This document shows, piece after piece, positions 47,353 through 59,474 of a stretch of DNA of 64,000 nucleotides (position 1 is its first letter; each line of letters starts with the position of its first letter). The stretch comes from Eonycteris spelaea (taxonomy: Eukaryota > Chordata > Mammalia > Chiroptera > Pteropodidae): NCBI GenBank assembly GCA_003508835.1, contig PUFA01000068.1, forward strand, positions 6,758,001 through 6,822,000. Direction: 5' to 3'. The notes beneath the pieces are model-generated. The model saw nothing but the letters and a program-made list of their open reading frames with translations, did not search any database and had not been told where the DNA came from. The position numbers and the translations under genes are program-made.

Positions 47353-47448
47353 TTCATGTTTTCTGATGGCGTGGCTCTCCCACACCTGTGTGCCATCATC
47401 ACACAGAAGACTTATCAATTTTATTCTAATTTCATTAGAACCATGTAG
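47353..47448 (-). CDS. Possible further upstream exon of the same gene (32 codons)
   Basis: On the minus strand 96 bases stay open between a TAG that doubles as the acceptor AG and a donor GAA followed by GTGAGA. The peptide runs LHGSNEIRIKLISLLCDDGT and ends WESHAIRKHE, compositionally like real protein. Phase is 0 at both ends, compatible with 24071-24200, which would lie across a 23-kb intron. The weak point is the acceptor, whose upstream tract is purine-rich. A start further inside the open stretch is possible. It may instead be a conserved noncoding block or chance. Confidence 0.35.
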
Positions 47449-47867
47449 CTAAATGATTTCCTCCCATTATAGCAACTACTATGACATTTATCCTTGTAAG
47501 CATTAAGTAAAGGCTAATATTCTTTAGGAAAGAAAATATCTTACAAAATTCTGACATATTTGAAAGTATTTTCTTGTAAGTAAAATGAGTTGTTCTAATA
47601 GATTTATGGAATTATATAACAGAAAGGGAATTTAATCTTAAGTGTTTGTATTTATGGAAATATAAACTCAGAAAAGCTCATAGTCTTGACAGGGGTGGTC
47701 AGAGTGACATTTAATGGCAGAGAGACATTTCATGTCCTTCCTCAGTTTCAGTGACTCTCATCTCATTGTCATGCCTATTTCTCTGGAAGACTCTTTGCAA
47801 ACTCATGGTACTTGGTACCAACAATTGATGGGTCAGGGAAAGTAAAGTTTGATTGATTTGTCACTGT

Positions 47868-47940
47868 GCTTTTGGCTATCATAGCACTTAACATGTGCAA
47901 GCTATTTATTTATATGTCTGACTCACTATTAAGGTCATGA
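47868..47940 (+). repeat. L2 LINE fragment, 5' piece of a split copy
   Basis: 'ATCATAGCACTTAACATGTG' and 'TTATTTATATGTCTGACTCA' match sense L2; it continues at 48230. Confidence 0.6.
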
Positions 47941-48229
47941 TTTAATTCAGGAAACAGGACAAAAATAACAAGGTATTATAAGCAGAAAGATTTAATATAG
48001 AAAAGCAAAAGGTACTTAATAAAAAAGTTGAAGAGCTGCTACAACAGAAGTAAGGTGACTGCCACTGGACTATTGACTTCTAAGAGGCTCCAAAGTAGCA
48101 GTGATCCAGAGCGCAAGAATCTGCTGTAGCTTCCTCTGGCTGCTTCCATAACTGTCTTTCACACATGCAGGCTGGAAGCACACAGTGCTGGCAAACAGGC
48201 CTGAGCTTCCTCCATGAGTCTCTTCACTC
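47941..48229 (-). mobile_element. About 290-base insertion splitting an L2
   Basis: It lies between two L2 pieces that are adjacent in the consensus. Its start, 'GCAGAAAGATTTAATATAGA', resembles antisense LTR or L1 tails, but I cannot name the family. Confidence 0.45.
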
Positions 48230-48335
48230 CATACAAGCAGAGATTATATCTGTTTTGTTCACAACTGCATCCCTAGTACCTAGCATGTCATCTGGTATAT
48301 ATAAGAAGCATTCAAATAAATATTTGTTGAAATAA
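48230..48335 (+). repeat. L2 LINE fragment, 3' piece of the split copy
   Basis: 'TCTGTTTTGTTCACAACTGC', 'ATCCCTAGTACCTAGCATGT' and 'AATAAATATTTGTTGAA' are the L2 3' end. Confidence 0.72.
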
Positions 48336-48757
48336 TGGCTAAAGTAAAAAATGCACACATGAATAAGTGGGAGAAATTTACCTTCACATAGATCACATGA
48401 AATATTGAAGACCGCATATGACTATGACTGTAGCTCATTCCATTTGAATCCAAAGCTTGAGAACCTTCCAAAACATCTTGTGCCTTTTCCAGACTCATTT
48501 CTTATTGCTATACTTAGACAAGCACCATATGCTGTAAGCTACCAAATTTTATACCTCTTGACATTTGCTCTCAGTGATTCCTTTCTACATGTTGCCCGTC
48601 TTTGTTCACTTAGAAAAATCTTGAGTATCCTTTAAAGAACAAATTGTTACAAATTGAACAAATTCTGGAACATCTGCACAAAATTCTAATAATGGAATAT
48701 GTTACTTGAACTGTTTATTGTGCTAGCCTTTTGAGAGTTAAAATGGTGTAGGATTTT

Positions 48758-48985
48758 TGAAGTAGGTGGAGTGGTTAAGGAATATGACAAACCTGAAGTT
48801 GACTCCCTGTACTTTCATCTGCAGCTTTAAGGCTGAAAAAGTTAGTTTGCACTTCTATACTTTACTTTCTTCCCATTGAAAAAAATGATGAGAATCACCT
48901 AAAAGGTCACCATACATCTTTATAAAACTAAGCATGGGTGTAGGCACATGAGAAATGTTTACTGAATAGTAATCTTCTAGTAAAT
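48758..48985 (+). repeat. MIR SINE, diverged
   Basis: 'GTGGTTAAGGAATATGACAA' near the start and 'GGCACATGAGAAATGTTTAC' near the end parallel MIR. Confidence 0.5.
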
Positions 48986-50117
48986 AGTTTTTCTTCTCTC
49001 TTTTCCTCTTCTCCTTTGTAATATTCTTAAGAAAAATATCCCTTTCCTTACTGTCTCCTTTCCCAACTCTTCTTATTCCATAACCTCTTCGTTCACATCC
49101 TTTTCTATTTTGTCAGTGCCATCTGTTTCTTGGCTGCCCCAAATAGCTTCATTGTGACAACTCACATATATCTTACTCTCCCCTTGTTTTGTGTTTCAGA
49201 ATGCCTTGGTATCTGAAAACTACTTAATATATTTTCTTTGTATCCAACATTTAAAAGAGAATATGCTCCCCTTAGGTATATAAGATCAGAGGGTTATTCC
49301 CATGAAGTGAATAATTGATGTCGCCATATGGAAACCTTTGGGCCAGATTTTTAGGAGCTAAGAATGTACTTGCTGCTGTAAGTAGTTGCCAACATGTGAC
49401 AGATGTCCTATATTCTCAATACGACCATGAAATCTTCAAATCATCGATGGATTTTGAAGACTTTAGGCACATTTTTCAAAGTGTTTAAAATCCATTGATT
49501 ATATGGAGATTCCAAATAGATCTAGATTCCAAGATAAGATCATAGTCATAAACTATGATTAACTCCAATCTCAATTGAGCAGGGTTAGATGTTTAAGTTC
49601 ATATACTTGAGCAGAAAAGGCAAAACAAAAGAAATAAAATTTTATTTTTGTATTTAAAGCAAAACGAGATAACATTCTGGATTTGGAATAAATACAGCAA
49701 ATCCAATAATCATATTCAACTTAGTAAAACTAAATTTGTGCATAGGAATATACCCAATTACCAGAAAAATGAATTAATCATATATCATATATTTGTCTGA
49801 AATTAATGGATGAAAAAGATCAGTGAAACATTACTGTGATAATATGGCTAAACAATGTTTTTATCTACTTTTGTAACTTTTTAAATTTATATAACTTTTA
49901 AATATAAGAAAAATGTTCATATGTTTATTAAAACAAATGTATTAATAAACCATCTAAAATACTAAACATTAGCTCAATTGATTAATGTGCAGGCAGTTAG
50001 GTATACAAATCCTAAACTAATATCTTCATAAACCTATATGAAATACAATATCTAGTTGAAAGAGTAAAGTACACCTTATGTCTCATTCCAACCTAAATTT
50101 TCTTTTGCTGAAATTAC
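48986..50117. other. No repeat recognised; weak exon-like signals only
   Basis: Imperfect inverted repeat ATCATCGATGGATTTT / AAAATCCATTGATTAT near 49441-49495. Nothing else is supported. Confidence 0.35.
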
Positions 50118-50479
50118 CATATCCCATCATCAAGTATGTCTATAATTCTTCCTTCCTGTTGCCGTTCATCTGTGAAAAGCATATTTATACATTATTCATA
50201 TTACTGCAATTTCCTAAAGAAGGTTTGCTGTTTTAAATTTCAGTGCAATTCCTTATCTTACAGGAAGTTTTTATTTTTTTGAGCATGTGATCTATTCTTT
50301 TGAAGTATTTTCTAAGCAAGCATGTATTGTTGCACAAATGATCCCATGTTTTTGAGGGATTATTTTTTAACCCTAAATGCACAATATAGTACGTGTCTGT
50401 GTAAGATTGTAAGCTCTCTGAAGGGCTAACTTTCATGAGCATATATAACACCATTTGTAATTTGATTTATAATATGAAA

Positions 50480-50805
50480 AATGATCATGTAATCAAAATA
50501 CAGAGGATTTTTAGGGCAGTAAAAATATTTTGTATGCTACTACAATGATGGATATATGTCATTATACATTTATCCAAATGTATAGAATGTACAACACTAA
50601 AAGTGAACCCTAATGTAAAACTATGGACTTAGGGTGATAATGATGTGTCCATGTTTGTTAATCATTTATAACAAATGTACCATTCTGGAGCAGAATGTGG
50701 ATAATCGGGGAGGCTATGCATGTGTGGTTCAGTGAGTGTATGGGGGAAAACTTCTACCCAATTTTAAAACCATTCCAAATATTAAGTCTTTACAAAAATA
50801 AGCAT
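50480..50805 (+). mobile_element. L1 3' UTR fragment
   Basis: 'CTATGGACTTAGGGTGATAA', 'ACAAATGTACCATTCTGGAG' and 'GGGGAGGCTATGCATGTGTG' match an L1 3' UTR; inverted relative at 14729-15119. Confidence 0.72.
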
Positions 50806-50959
50806 GTGATTAACATAGAAAATATATCTGGCATTTATGTTCCTTCCCAAACATTCTTGTCACTAGAGGTATATATTTGAACCAACATAGTAAATATGTT
50901 TCCCATTTTACCACATTTCACTTTTGCCTCTAAAAGTTTTATGAAAACATCCAGAGGTG

Positions 50960-51170
50960 ATAATATAGCAGAAAGAATACTGGACTGGGATAAAGAAGAC
51001 ATAAATTCTAGTCTGGACTCTATTGTTACTAGATGTACAATCTTGATCATATCACTGAAAATTTTAGGAGCTCAGTATTCTCACAAAGTAAAGGTGATAC
51101 TATCCTTATCTATTCTTATAAGGTCACCTGTGTCTTATAGGAATTAAATTTTAAAAGCATAAAATAGTAC
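50960..51170 (+). repeat. MIR SINE
   Basis: 'GAATACTGGACTGGGATAAA', 'GTCTGGACTCTATTGTTAC' and 'GGAGCTCAGTATTCTCAC' follow MIR. Confidence 0.68.
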
Positions 51171-51549
51171 ACAAATATTATGTGGTAGTGATACTATTGT
51201 TAGCATTTTTATACATAGATATTTTCATTTTGGACAAATTAGCTAAATACTGTTAGTGAGAAAAAACAGACAGAAAAAAAAAAAAACACCATGCACTTTT
51301 ATTTATATTAGTCTACCATTTTACAAAGAAAATCAAAAGTTTTCAAAAGGGTTTACCTTTTAATTTTTTACTACATAGAAATTAAGCTTGTTAGAGATTA
51401 AGTGATTGCATGTTAGATTTTTAATTAACAGACTCATTCGAATGATGTATTAACATAGAAGAGCTACACCAAACCTTCATTAGAGTATGTGTTTAAAAAG
51501 AAGAGAAGCAAAGCTCCCTTTCCAAGTTTTAAAAAGAAAGCCATACGTA
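51171..51549. other. No feature recognised
   Basis: AT-rich. Confidence 0.45.
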
Positions 51550-51640
51550 TTGGTTAAGTCCCCAGCTCTGAGCTATGGTTGGGTTTGGAGACCGATTCCA
51601 GAAATTAATACCTCGTGACCTCAGGCAGGAAACTTGATAG
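51550..51640 (+). repeat. MIR SINE, 5' half
   Basis: 'TTGGTTAAGTCCCCAGCTCT', 'CTCGTGACCTCAGGCAGGAA' match MIR. Confidence 0.6.
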
Positions 51641-53244
51641 GAAAATGTGATTAGGTTTCATGTAGTTTGGTAAATTTTCTTTAAAATTTTCTTACAGTTA
51701 ATTCATTTTCTTTTATATACTTCAATTATAACTTTCTCTTGGATTTCAAAATGATTGATCAGTGTGTTTGAAGAACACCATATAGAAATAGACTGCATGT
51801 TGACACAATTTATACATGTAGACGCAAATGATTTTAGGAGGAGAATAAAGTCATTACAGAAAGAGAAGACAATATCAGATTGTGTTCAGCACTCATTCGT
51901 TTCTGCATTGTCTCTCAGAAATGTTTGCTCACTTATTTTTGTTTTATATGCTTAGCCTGGAGACTTTTTTGAGTACATCCTTGGGATATAAGGATCCAAA
52001 TTGTAACCTTAAAAAAATTGTTTAATATGTAAGATTCTCCTAAAAAAATCATGTGCTTGATTGTGTATAGCCCTAATATTTATCAGGGAAAAGCTTTCTA
52101 GAGCTTGTACTTTTAATTAGAGAATCACATTTAGTTAAAGCTTCTCTTGATTTTAGAGCATCTCAGATTATTAAGACAATATTTTTCTTTATTTGGTCAG
52201 CTCTAGACTAAATCACATTAATAACCATTTGGAAATACACGTTCAGTAAACTTTTAATAAACATGCTAATTGTGAGTGACTGTTAAAGGTGCATTTCCCT
52301 GGAATTCTAAAACATTTCTACTGCTTTCATATTTCACTCATACTTTCATCCCCCATTCCGATTTGCCTCCTCATACCCTGATGTGATTCAAAGCCTGCCT
52401 ATTTAGCAACTTTTAATACAATTCACATTTTTAAATGAAGCTTATACAAGTTCATCTATTAATTCTGTTGGCCTTCAAAACCAAATTTAATGTCAGAATG
52501 AACACTTTTTTATATTTTAAACTGTTACAAACTCAGGTATGTTGATATTCTATGAATCCTAAAAATCTTGGGACTCATATATAATTGTTTAGGATAAACT
52601 TTAGTTAGTTACCTAAATCAGAAAGGATCATAGGTTGTTTCCAATTTTGGATGCAGCTATGATAATGTGTGTCGAAAGGCAATTGGGTGGAACAGGCCAT
52701 TCAGTCCTACTTTCATCAGTCAATCGTGTACATCTCAGCCCCTGCATTCTGAATATAATCAGGGTGTGCTCCCAAGGCTCCGGGGCACTATACTCCTGGT
52801 TTGTTCTCTTCCAATACCTCATTTCATTTCAAAATATCTTGCTCTGATGTCAACCTATTCTTTTTTTTTCCTAATCCCTATGTACCTCTGTTACTAGTTC
52901 ATACTAGCCAACACCAATTTCCACTGTCCACTATAAGTTAATTTATGTTACTGGGCTCCAGTATCTCAGTGAGAAATACATTTTACAAATAAATTTACCT
53001 TGAAATTCGTGTTTTCGCTTGTATAGGGTTTAGGAAATTTAGGAAGATGTAGTAACTACCAGGACTGTGATCAGTCATATAATCTTGTACAGGTAATTAT
53101 TAATTTCCAATGGAAAATTTAAGGCTCATTTGTATGTGTAGAATATAAAATAATGCATAAGTTTTTCAAACAAAAACTGTGCTACTGAAGACATTTTTGA
53201 ACAAAGCTTCCAAATGAGAAGATGACGTTTCAGGTATGGGTTTT
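51641..53244. other. Repeat-poor; short exon-like stretch not accepted
   Basis: 52999-53055 (minus) is open with splice-like edges but only 19 codons. 52615-52670 may be an L1 scrap. The rest is unassigned. Confidence 0.35.
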
Positions 53245-53510
53245 TGGAGAAAGGGATGAAAAAGAGGAGGGGATTAAGGTATACAAATTGCCAGTTATAA
53301 AAACAGTAACAGGGATATAAAGTATAGCATAGAGAATATAGTCAATAATATTATAATAACTATGTATGGTGTCAGATGGATGTTAGACTTATTGAATGAC
53401 CACTTCATAAGTTATATAAATGTCTAATCACTAATCGCTATGTTGTACACATGAAACTAATATAATATTACGTAAACTGTAATTGAAAAAATTAATTAAA
53501 AAGATATTTT
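53245..53510 (+). mobile_element. L1 3' UTR fragment
   Basis: 'GGATATAAAGTATAGCATAG', 'GAATATAGTCAATAATATTA', 'ATGTTGTACACATGAAACTA' and 'ATATTACGTAAACTGTAATTG' match a laurasiatherian L1 3' end; inverted relative at 61395-61610. Confidence 0.78.
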
Positions 53511-54204
53511 AACAGTTCACCAGATTGATAAAATTATTAATTCTTATTATTCAACTTATAGTTCAATCTTGAGCTGATAAGATCATAATAGCTTTAATTT
53601 GTATGATGCTCAATAATATATCATTACTTTCTACTGTTATGCATTTCAAGCCTGATGATCATTCATTAACTTACATATTTCCTTTATTTTGTAAATGGAG
53701 ACATTCTAAGTGAGAAAGACAAGGTAAATTGCTTGAGTTAAGCATGGATTCAAAATTTAATCAAGGTTTCCCTTAATACCTGAGTAGATAGATTTTTCTA
53801 CTGCAGCATAGTTAACACTAAAACATTTTATAATCTAACTTTACAAACATACCTTTGAACCCCCTGACAAGCTTTAAACATTTACTGGATTTGTACCTCT
53901 TTCTTCCAAGACATATGTCTTTTTCACTAGGGAGTCATCAAGTCACTTAATAGCAACCTGCTTATAGAAGAATTGTCTGCAGTTAATTCTTTATGATTAA
54001 AAGGTTTATAATACTAAATCACTATATTTGTTATGATATCATTCTTAGTATATTTACATTTTGAATTATTTCCTTTATAGTTTTTCATAAATTTCCCCAC
54101 AAAGTCCTGTTAATTTCTAGATAGATTTTTAGTTTTGTTGCTAAGATAAATGACTGTATTTTTTGTTTTTAACTTGAGTTTACTGGCAAAAAGGAACTAA
54201 TAAT
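53511..54204. other. No feature recognised
   Basis: AT-rich sequence between two L1 ends. Confidence 0.45.
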
Positions 54205-54350
54205 TGATTTTTAAATTAAATGTATTGGGTACAATTCAATAATACATCATAGGTATATTGCATTGTGTGTTCACCACCCAAAGTTAAATTTCCTTCCATC
54301 ACCGTATATTTAACCCTCTTTATCCTTATCTACCTCCCCCACCCCCCTTT
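54205..54350 (-). mobile_element. L1 3' end fragment
   Basis: 'GTATATTGCATTGTGTGTTC', 'ACCACCCAAAGTTAAATTTC' and 'CTTCCATCACCGTATATTTA' are an antisense L1 3' end I associate with bats. Confidence 0.75.
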
Positions 54351-54929
54351 CCTCTGAGTAATTTATTTTTTAACATTAGCCTTATATCTGACATCTTTCT
54401 GAAATTTTGTGATCTCTAATAATTGTTCTATTTTAGATAATCATGCATCTTTAGATAATTATTGTTTTTTCTTCCCTTTGAATCTATATTGCTATTTTCC
54501 AGTCTGGTTGCATCAGCCAGAATTCTTTGTACAATGATGAAAAATGGCAGGAATAGCTAACATTTTTATCTTGTCCTGGGTCTGTAACACATATTTTATA
54601 CTATAGATTTATTTTGGAACATTGCTTGCACTCATTCTGTAATAAGAAATAACAAATGCTAATATGAAAATAAACTTTAAAAAATCAACATGCTCATGGT
54701 AGAAAAGAAATGAGATATGAATATCATTTGTTCTTGGCAAATTTAGGAAGTGACGGTCAAGTTGTTAAGTAAAACAAAATGTCATTTTATAAGACTGTCT
54801 CAAAAGAAGAAAACTTTCATTCTGCATTTCACCAAAACTGGCCCTAAAGCCTTTGCCTCTCTATCTTGGAATAGTTTATTTTTATATTAAGCATTATAGT
54901 ATTTTAATCAAACTGTTTCAGATGTAGTG
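54351..54929. other. No feature recognised
   Basis: AT-rich. Confidence 0.45.
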
Positions 54930-55050
54930 AGTTCTTTGGATGAAAGAATTTTGACTCTAGAATAGAAGACCTTTTGGTAAGTTTGACCTTGCACAAGCCA
55001 CTTAACTCCTGTTTTGCCTCAGTTTAAGATTAATAAAAATGAAATAAAAT
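54930..55050 (+). repeat. MIR SINE fragment
   Basis: 'TTGACCTTGCACAAGCCACT' and 'TAACTCCTGTTTTGCCTCAG' match MIR. Confidence 0.62.
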
Positions 55051-55466
55051 AATGAAAGAACATCACAAATAGTTTTTCTTTTACTCTTATTTCTCATAGA
55101 AAAAAAGCATCTATGCCTTTTTGTTCACTATATTTGTAACTATTAAGATGAATAAATATAAAATCATTATATCAACAAAGACATGATGTAGGAAAGACTT
55201 TATTTTCTCATGCTTGTTCATTGGTTTTAGAAACTTTTACAAGTTTCAGCCATTAACTCTGTAACAATAATTTCTGAAAATTATGTGTAACATCTCTACA
55301 CCACTTGTTTTCCTATGACTTTGATGAAATTAGAGGAAAGCCCTAGAAACATCACTGGTCTAAAACAGTTAATTGCCCCTCCTCACATAACCGTTTGTTT
55401 TTCTGACAAGAAAACAAAATAAAACCTCATACAAAAAGTTTCTCAGTGCCAGGGCAAAATAAATAG

Positions 55467-55477
55467 AATAGATAGAT

Positions 55478-55519
<42 letters not shown>

Positions 55520-55535
55520 CAGACAGATAGATAAA
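55467..55535. repeat. (GATA)n microsatellite
   Basis: About 16 GATA/GACA units. Confidence 0.95.
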
Positions 55536-56014
55536 ACTTTTAGATAGCTAATAAAATAATATCAAGGGGAAATCTAAAAATGATTCATAATAATCTGTGT
55601 GTGTGAGTGTGTTGTATGTGTTTGTGTGTGTACATGTGTGTTTGTTTCTTACTACTGCATTTTTGTAAGTAGTGTCCACTTGGGGCAAATGCACTTGATA
55701 AGGATCTGAGTAATTAAGTGCCTCAAATTCCAGAAAATAGCAGTTGACATTTCAGAGAGAAAGATGACTAAATAGATTATACAACTTGATTATAACCTTT
55801 TTCATTCTATTTCCTATTGTGCTTTGACATGTAATACCAACATTGTTCTGTTGCCTATAATTTGCATCCATGCAAGTCATAATAAGAAGAAAGCATTTGT
55901 GCTCCTATCTGTGCAGAGCTACTGAGGCATTGCTATAGATCAAGCCTATAATGCAGAATCAGAGTTGAATCTACCATATGGCTCCCTACTCATTATTTTG
56001 TTAAAAGCATTTAT
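55536..56014. other. Unassigned with a TG-rich patch
   Basis: 55595-55650 is imperfect TG repeat. Nothing else. Confidence 0.45.
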
Positions 56015-56205
56015 GTTAAGCAAAGAGCTTTCACACCTATAATCTTTGTTAATACTCGCAGTAAGCCCAGAGTAAACAAGACAGCAACCATGAGCTTCAT
56101 TTGACTTTGAGAAAGGTGAAGTTTACAAAAGCTACATGTCCTATTGAGGTGACAAACTGGAAAGTAGCAGGGTTGTGATCTAAAACTAAGTCATCTCTAT
56201 TCTAG
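56015..56205 (-). repeat. MIR SINE
   Basis: 'TTGAGGTGACAAACTGGAAA' and 'GTAGCAGGGTTGTGATCTAA' parallel antisense MIR. Confidence 0.55.
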
Positions 56206-56224
56206 TTTCCAAGACAATGAGAGA

Positions 56225-56229
56225 GGTGT

Positions 56230-56293
<64 letters not shown>

Positions 56294-56310
56294 ACACACA
56301 TACACACATT
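56225..56310. repeat. (TG)n then (CA)n microsatellite
   Basis: About 32 TG units, then GCACACACATACACAC. The Val-Cys and His-Thr frames on both strands are artefacts of this. Confidence 0.95.
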
Positions 56311-56999
56311 GTTTTACTCCTTTCTTCAGCTTGGTGCCATGTAAGCTTAGGGAACTTTCTTTGAAAAGGAAACACATTACAACACTTGAATATAACCTTT
56401 TAAAATTCTTCTTAAAAAGTGTTTAAACATTCTAACTCACTTCTTAAATTAGCTCATTGATACTTGAAGAACTATCTATGTGTTGTTTTGTATCAGGCAC
56501 AAATTCAACTGTTTAAATCAAACTTCAACATAGGAGGAACAAGTAAGAGGTATATATATTGAGAGATTTGTCGCAGAGTATGGGCATATGTGATTATAGA
56601 GGCTTGCTAAGCAAACATGACATCATAGAGCAGGATATCAGGAAGAGCAAGCTGGAAGGAACTCTAGGTCATGAGCTGAAGCTGCTGTCCATAGGTGCAA
56701 TTTCTTCCTCTTTGAAGTCCTGTTCTGCTTTTAAGGACTTTTCATTGATTGAATCAGGCCCACCAAAGTTATCTAGGATACTCTTTCTTAGCTAAAATCA
56801 GCTGATCATGGATTTTAATCATGTCTACAAAATATCAAATCTTAGTAGCTTTGCGTTTGAATGCCTGAGAACTGTAGTTCAGCCAGGATGGCTCATCAAA
56901 AATATCACAATATGGAAGTGGAATTGACATAGACTTCAGAAGCTACATTGATGTAGAGATTGAGGAAATATTTTAGATTGATTTTCAGTTCTCATAGTG
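56311..56999. other. No feature recognised
   Basis: A 78-codon plus ORF at 56559 has no recognised domain. Confidence 0.4.
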
Positions 57000-57115
57000 A
57001 TTTGCTAATTATATTTTCTTAAGCCTTTCTTAGCCATCTTTCCTTAACTATAAAATGGGCATGCTATTAAACTATTTGACAATGTTACTAGATTAAATGA
57101 GATGATTATTCACCT
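57000..57115 (+). repeat. MIR SINE, 3' half
   Basis: 'CTTAACTATAAAATGGGCAT' and 'CTAGATTAAATGAGATGATT' match MIR. Confidence 0.65.
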
Positions 57116-57984
57116 GCTAGGCTTCTCCAAAATTCCAATATAAATTATATTTCTGTGTTATACTCCCAACTAGCACCAGATATTTTCCTACAGATCAATT
57201 AATTCAGTGTGTAACAGTATATATACTTGTGTATGTTTATTTATATTTGACTCTCTGCCTCGATTATAAGGTTCAGGAACATGAATGCCACATTTTTCTT
57301 TGGTCACCATTGCACTTTTATGAAGTTTCTTCCAGCTATGTAATTCTCAAAGATGTTCAACATCAAATCTCAAAGTTTTAGTCACAAAGATATATAAACA
57401 GGCCTTGAACTTTGTTAAATGGTAAGGAATTTAAGAAACCAAACTGTCCATAAAACAAGATTCCTCTGGCCTGAAATTAATTTGCTTTGGTGGAATCTAC
57501 TAAACATTGTGAAATAGGCTAAAGTCTCTGCCTTGAGCTTTAGTAGTATAGAACATGACGATTTATCCAATTTGTACAAATGATAAATAAACTTAGAATA
57601 ATTGAGCTCTGTTTCTATCATCTCTGAACCATAAAATACAATTTAGAATTTGTTCTTTCCGATTTAAATTGGGGGATGGGGGACAAAAAGTACACAAAAA
57701 ATGGGGTAGCTATTCTCTAATCCTATAGACTAAAATCTGAGTCCTACCAGAGTCCTCGGACAGCTGTCATTACAGATCAAATCCCCTGATAAGCACAACC
57801 CTCTTCATTTCAACAGTGCTGTCATGGTTCACAGATTATGTCTGATAATAGAAATTCAAATAATGACAACTTTGTTACCTCCTGCTCATCACTTCAACTG
57901 AGTGCCAAAAAGACTAGTGCTGTCCTGGAGATGAAATTAAGTGTATGAACATCAGTCAGAAAAGATGCCTTCTGACCCAAGGTT
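57116..57984. other. No feature recognised
   Basis: 57245-57320 may be an L2 scrap. The rest is unassigned. Confidence 0.35.
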
Positions 57985-58140
57985 GTTTACATCCACACCT
58001 CAGCCTTTTTCAAGTCTGGAAGGTTAAGAAAACGAACCCCACGGAGATACAAAACATGATTGAATTTGTTCAGGATCATGTCATTAGTTGACATGGGCAT
58101 TGGACATCACAACTCTATTCCCCAGTCCCCTGCACTAGTC
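57985..58140 (-). repeat. MIR SINE, diverged
   Basis: 'CAGGATCATGTCATTAGTTG' and 'CATTGGACATCACAACTC' loosely parallel antisense MIR. Confidence 0.35.
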
Positions 58141-58769
58141 AGGACAGTATTCTCCATCTGGTGTTGGAGCAAAAGAGCAAACCCAGGGGTGGACACTATG
58201 ACATTTTCTCTATTTTAAATCATCAAAGTTATTTTCTGGAAAATATGCAGAATTTTAAAATATGTTCATGACAGAAGAATAAGCACCATGTGATCTCTGA
58301 GATGGAGAGATACAGGAAAAGACCAAAAGAGGAAAAGCATGAAGGTACAAATGAGAGGACGAAAGAGGGAGATGAGGTTTTCCTGAATGGGGTCAAAAAC
58401 TGTATGGAAATAACATAAATCAAGGTTACTCCTGCTTTTTAAAATGTGCAAGTTGTAAGTTGTCTATGTTATAAAATCGAATGAAAAGTTATTTTTAATT
58501 ATATAATTATGTTGCAGAAGGTTTTATTTTAGGTTTACTTTGAATTGTAAGATCTCTCAGTGCATTTATAATATGATATGATTTACAGGAAAAACTGATT
58601 CATGCAGTACTGTTGAAAACATCTCTCCTGTCTAAAGTAAGATACTCCAATGTTTTACAGTGGGATATGCATAAACATGTCTCAAAAAAATGATCAGACC
58701 CCAAAGACAAGGCTGGTCACTCCTGGGTATTTTTCTCATGTTTAGTTCCCCCTGGCTGTGCTTACAGAT
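58141..58769. other. No feature recognised
   Basis: Overlapping minus ORFs at 58229-58451 look like chance. Confidence 0.4.
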
Positions 58770-58915
58770 AGATAATTGATTCCATTGTGATTTGGTAGTG
58801 AATAGACTCTTCTAGGAAGTAGATGATTTACATATAATTCTAACGTTAGCTGTATGATTTTAGCAAGTCTAACCCCTTTTTCCAAGTTGTTAAATGGATA
58901 TGATAATACAGGTTA
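58770..58915 (+). repeat. MIR SINE
   Basis: 'GTTAGCTGTATGATTTTAGC' and 'AAGTCTAACCCCTTTTTCC' parallel MIR. Confidence 0.5.
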
Positions 58916-59384
58916 ACCTCATCTTAGTATGCAGTTTCGAGACAGTGAATGTAAACATGCTTGAAGAGCTATCCCTACTACGTTTCTTATTACAGTGATT
59001 TATTTTAATAAACCTTGGCTGGAGATTTGATTGTATTTTCTCCACTAATAAAATATTCAAGATTTCATTCTGTTTATATGCTGTACTGTTCTTTTCCTTC
59101 ACGTCAAGTAGCCAGTTCAGGTGTGAATACTTGTGATTCCTTGCTAAGCCAACTTGTTCGTTTGCTTAACACGTTCTGTTTTTCTTTTCTGTGTCCTCAT
59201 GTTTATGCAGTTCGGCAGTACTCTAAATTGAATGTCATTTTCCAAACACATTTTCGTAGATTTGCATGGAGAGAACTAATATTATCTTCCACTTCAAACT
59301 CCGTATAAACTGCCTTTGTCTTTTTGAGACCATGTCATGTTGTGAAGTTATACCCTACTTGTGTGTTTAGAATGCCAAGTGAAT
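58916..59384. other. No feature recognised
   Basis: The 97-codon plus ORF at 59015 shows no domain and no exon context. Confidence 0.4.
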
Positions 59385-59460
59385 CTGGGCTTGGAATGTA
59401 GAGTTCTGGGTTCTAGTCCTCACTTTGTTACTAAGGCCTTTGTGGCTTTGTGGCTTGATG
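59385..59460 (+). repeat. MIR SINE fragment
   Basis: 'GTTCTAGTCCTCACTTTGTT' resembles the MIR core. Confidence 0.4.
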
Positions 59461-59474
59461 AATTTTTCAGTTAT

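Noticed and set aside
50233..50454. 73-codon minus ORF ending at a GTAAGA donor 92 bases from 50118-50169
   Set aside because: The donor phase fits, but the start acceptor is unclear and the intron would be unusually short; left out of the model.
52999..53055. 19-codon minus stretch with splice-like edges
   Set aside because: Too short, and its phase does not chain directly with the next candidate exon.
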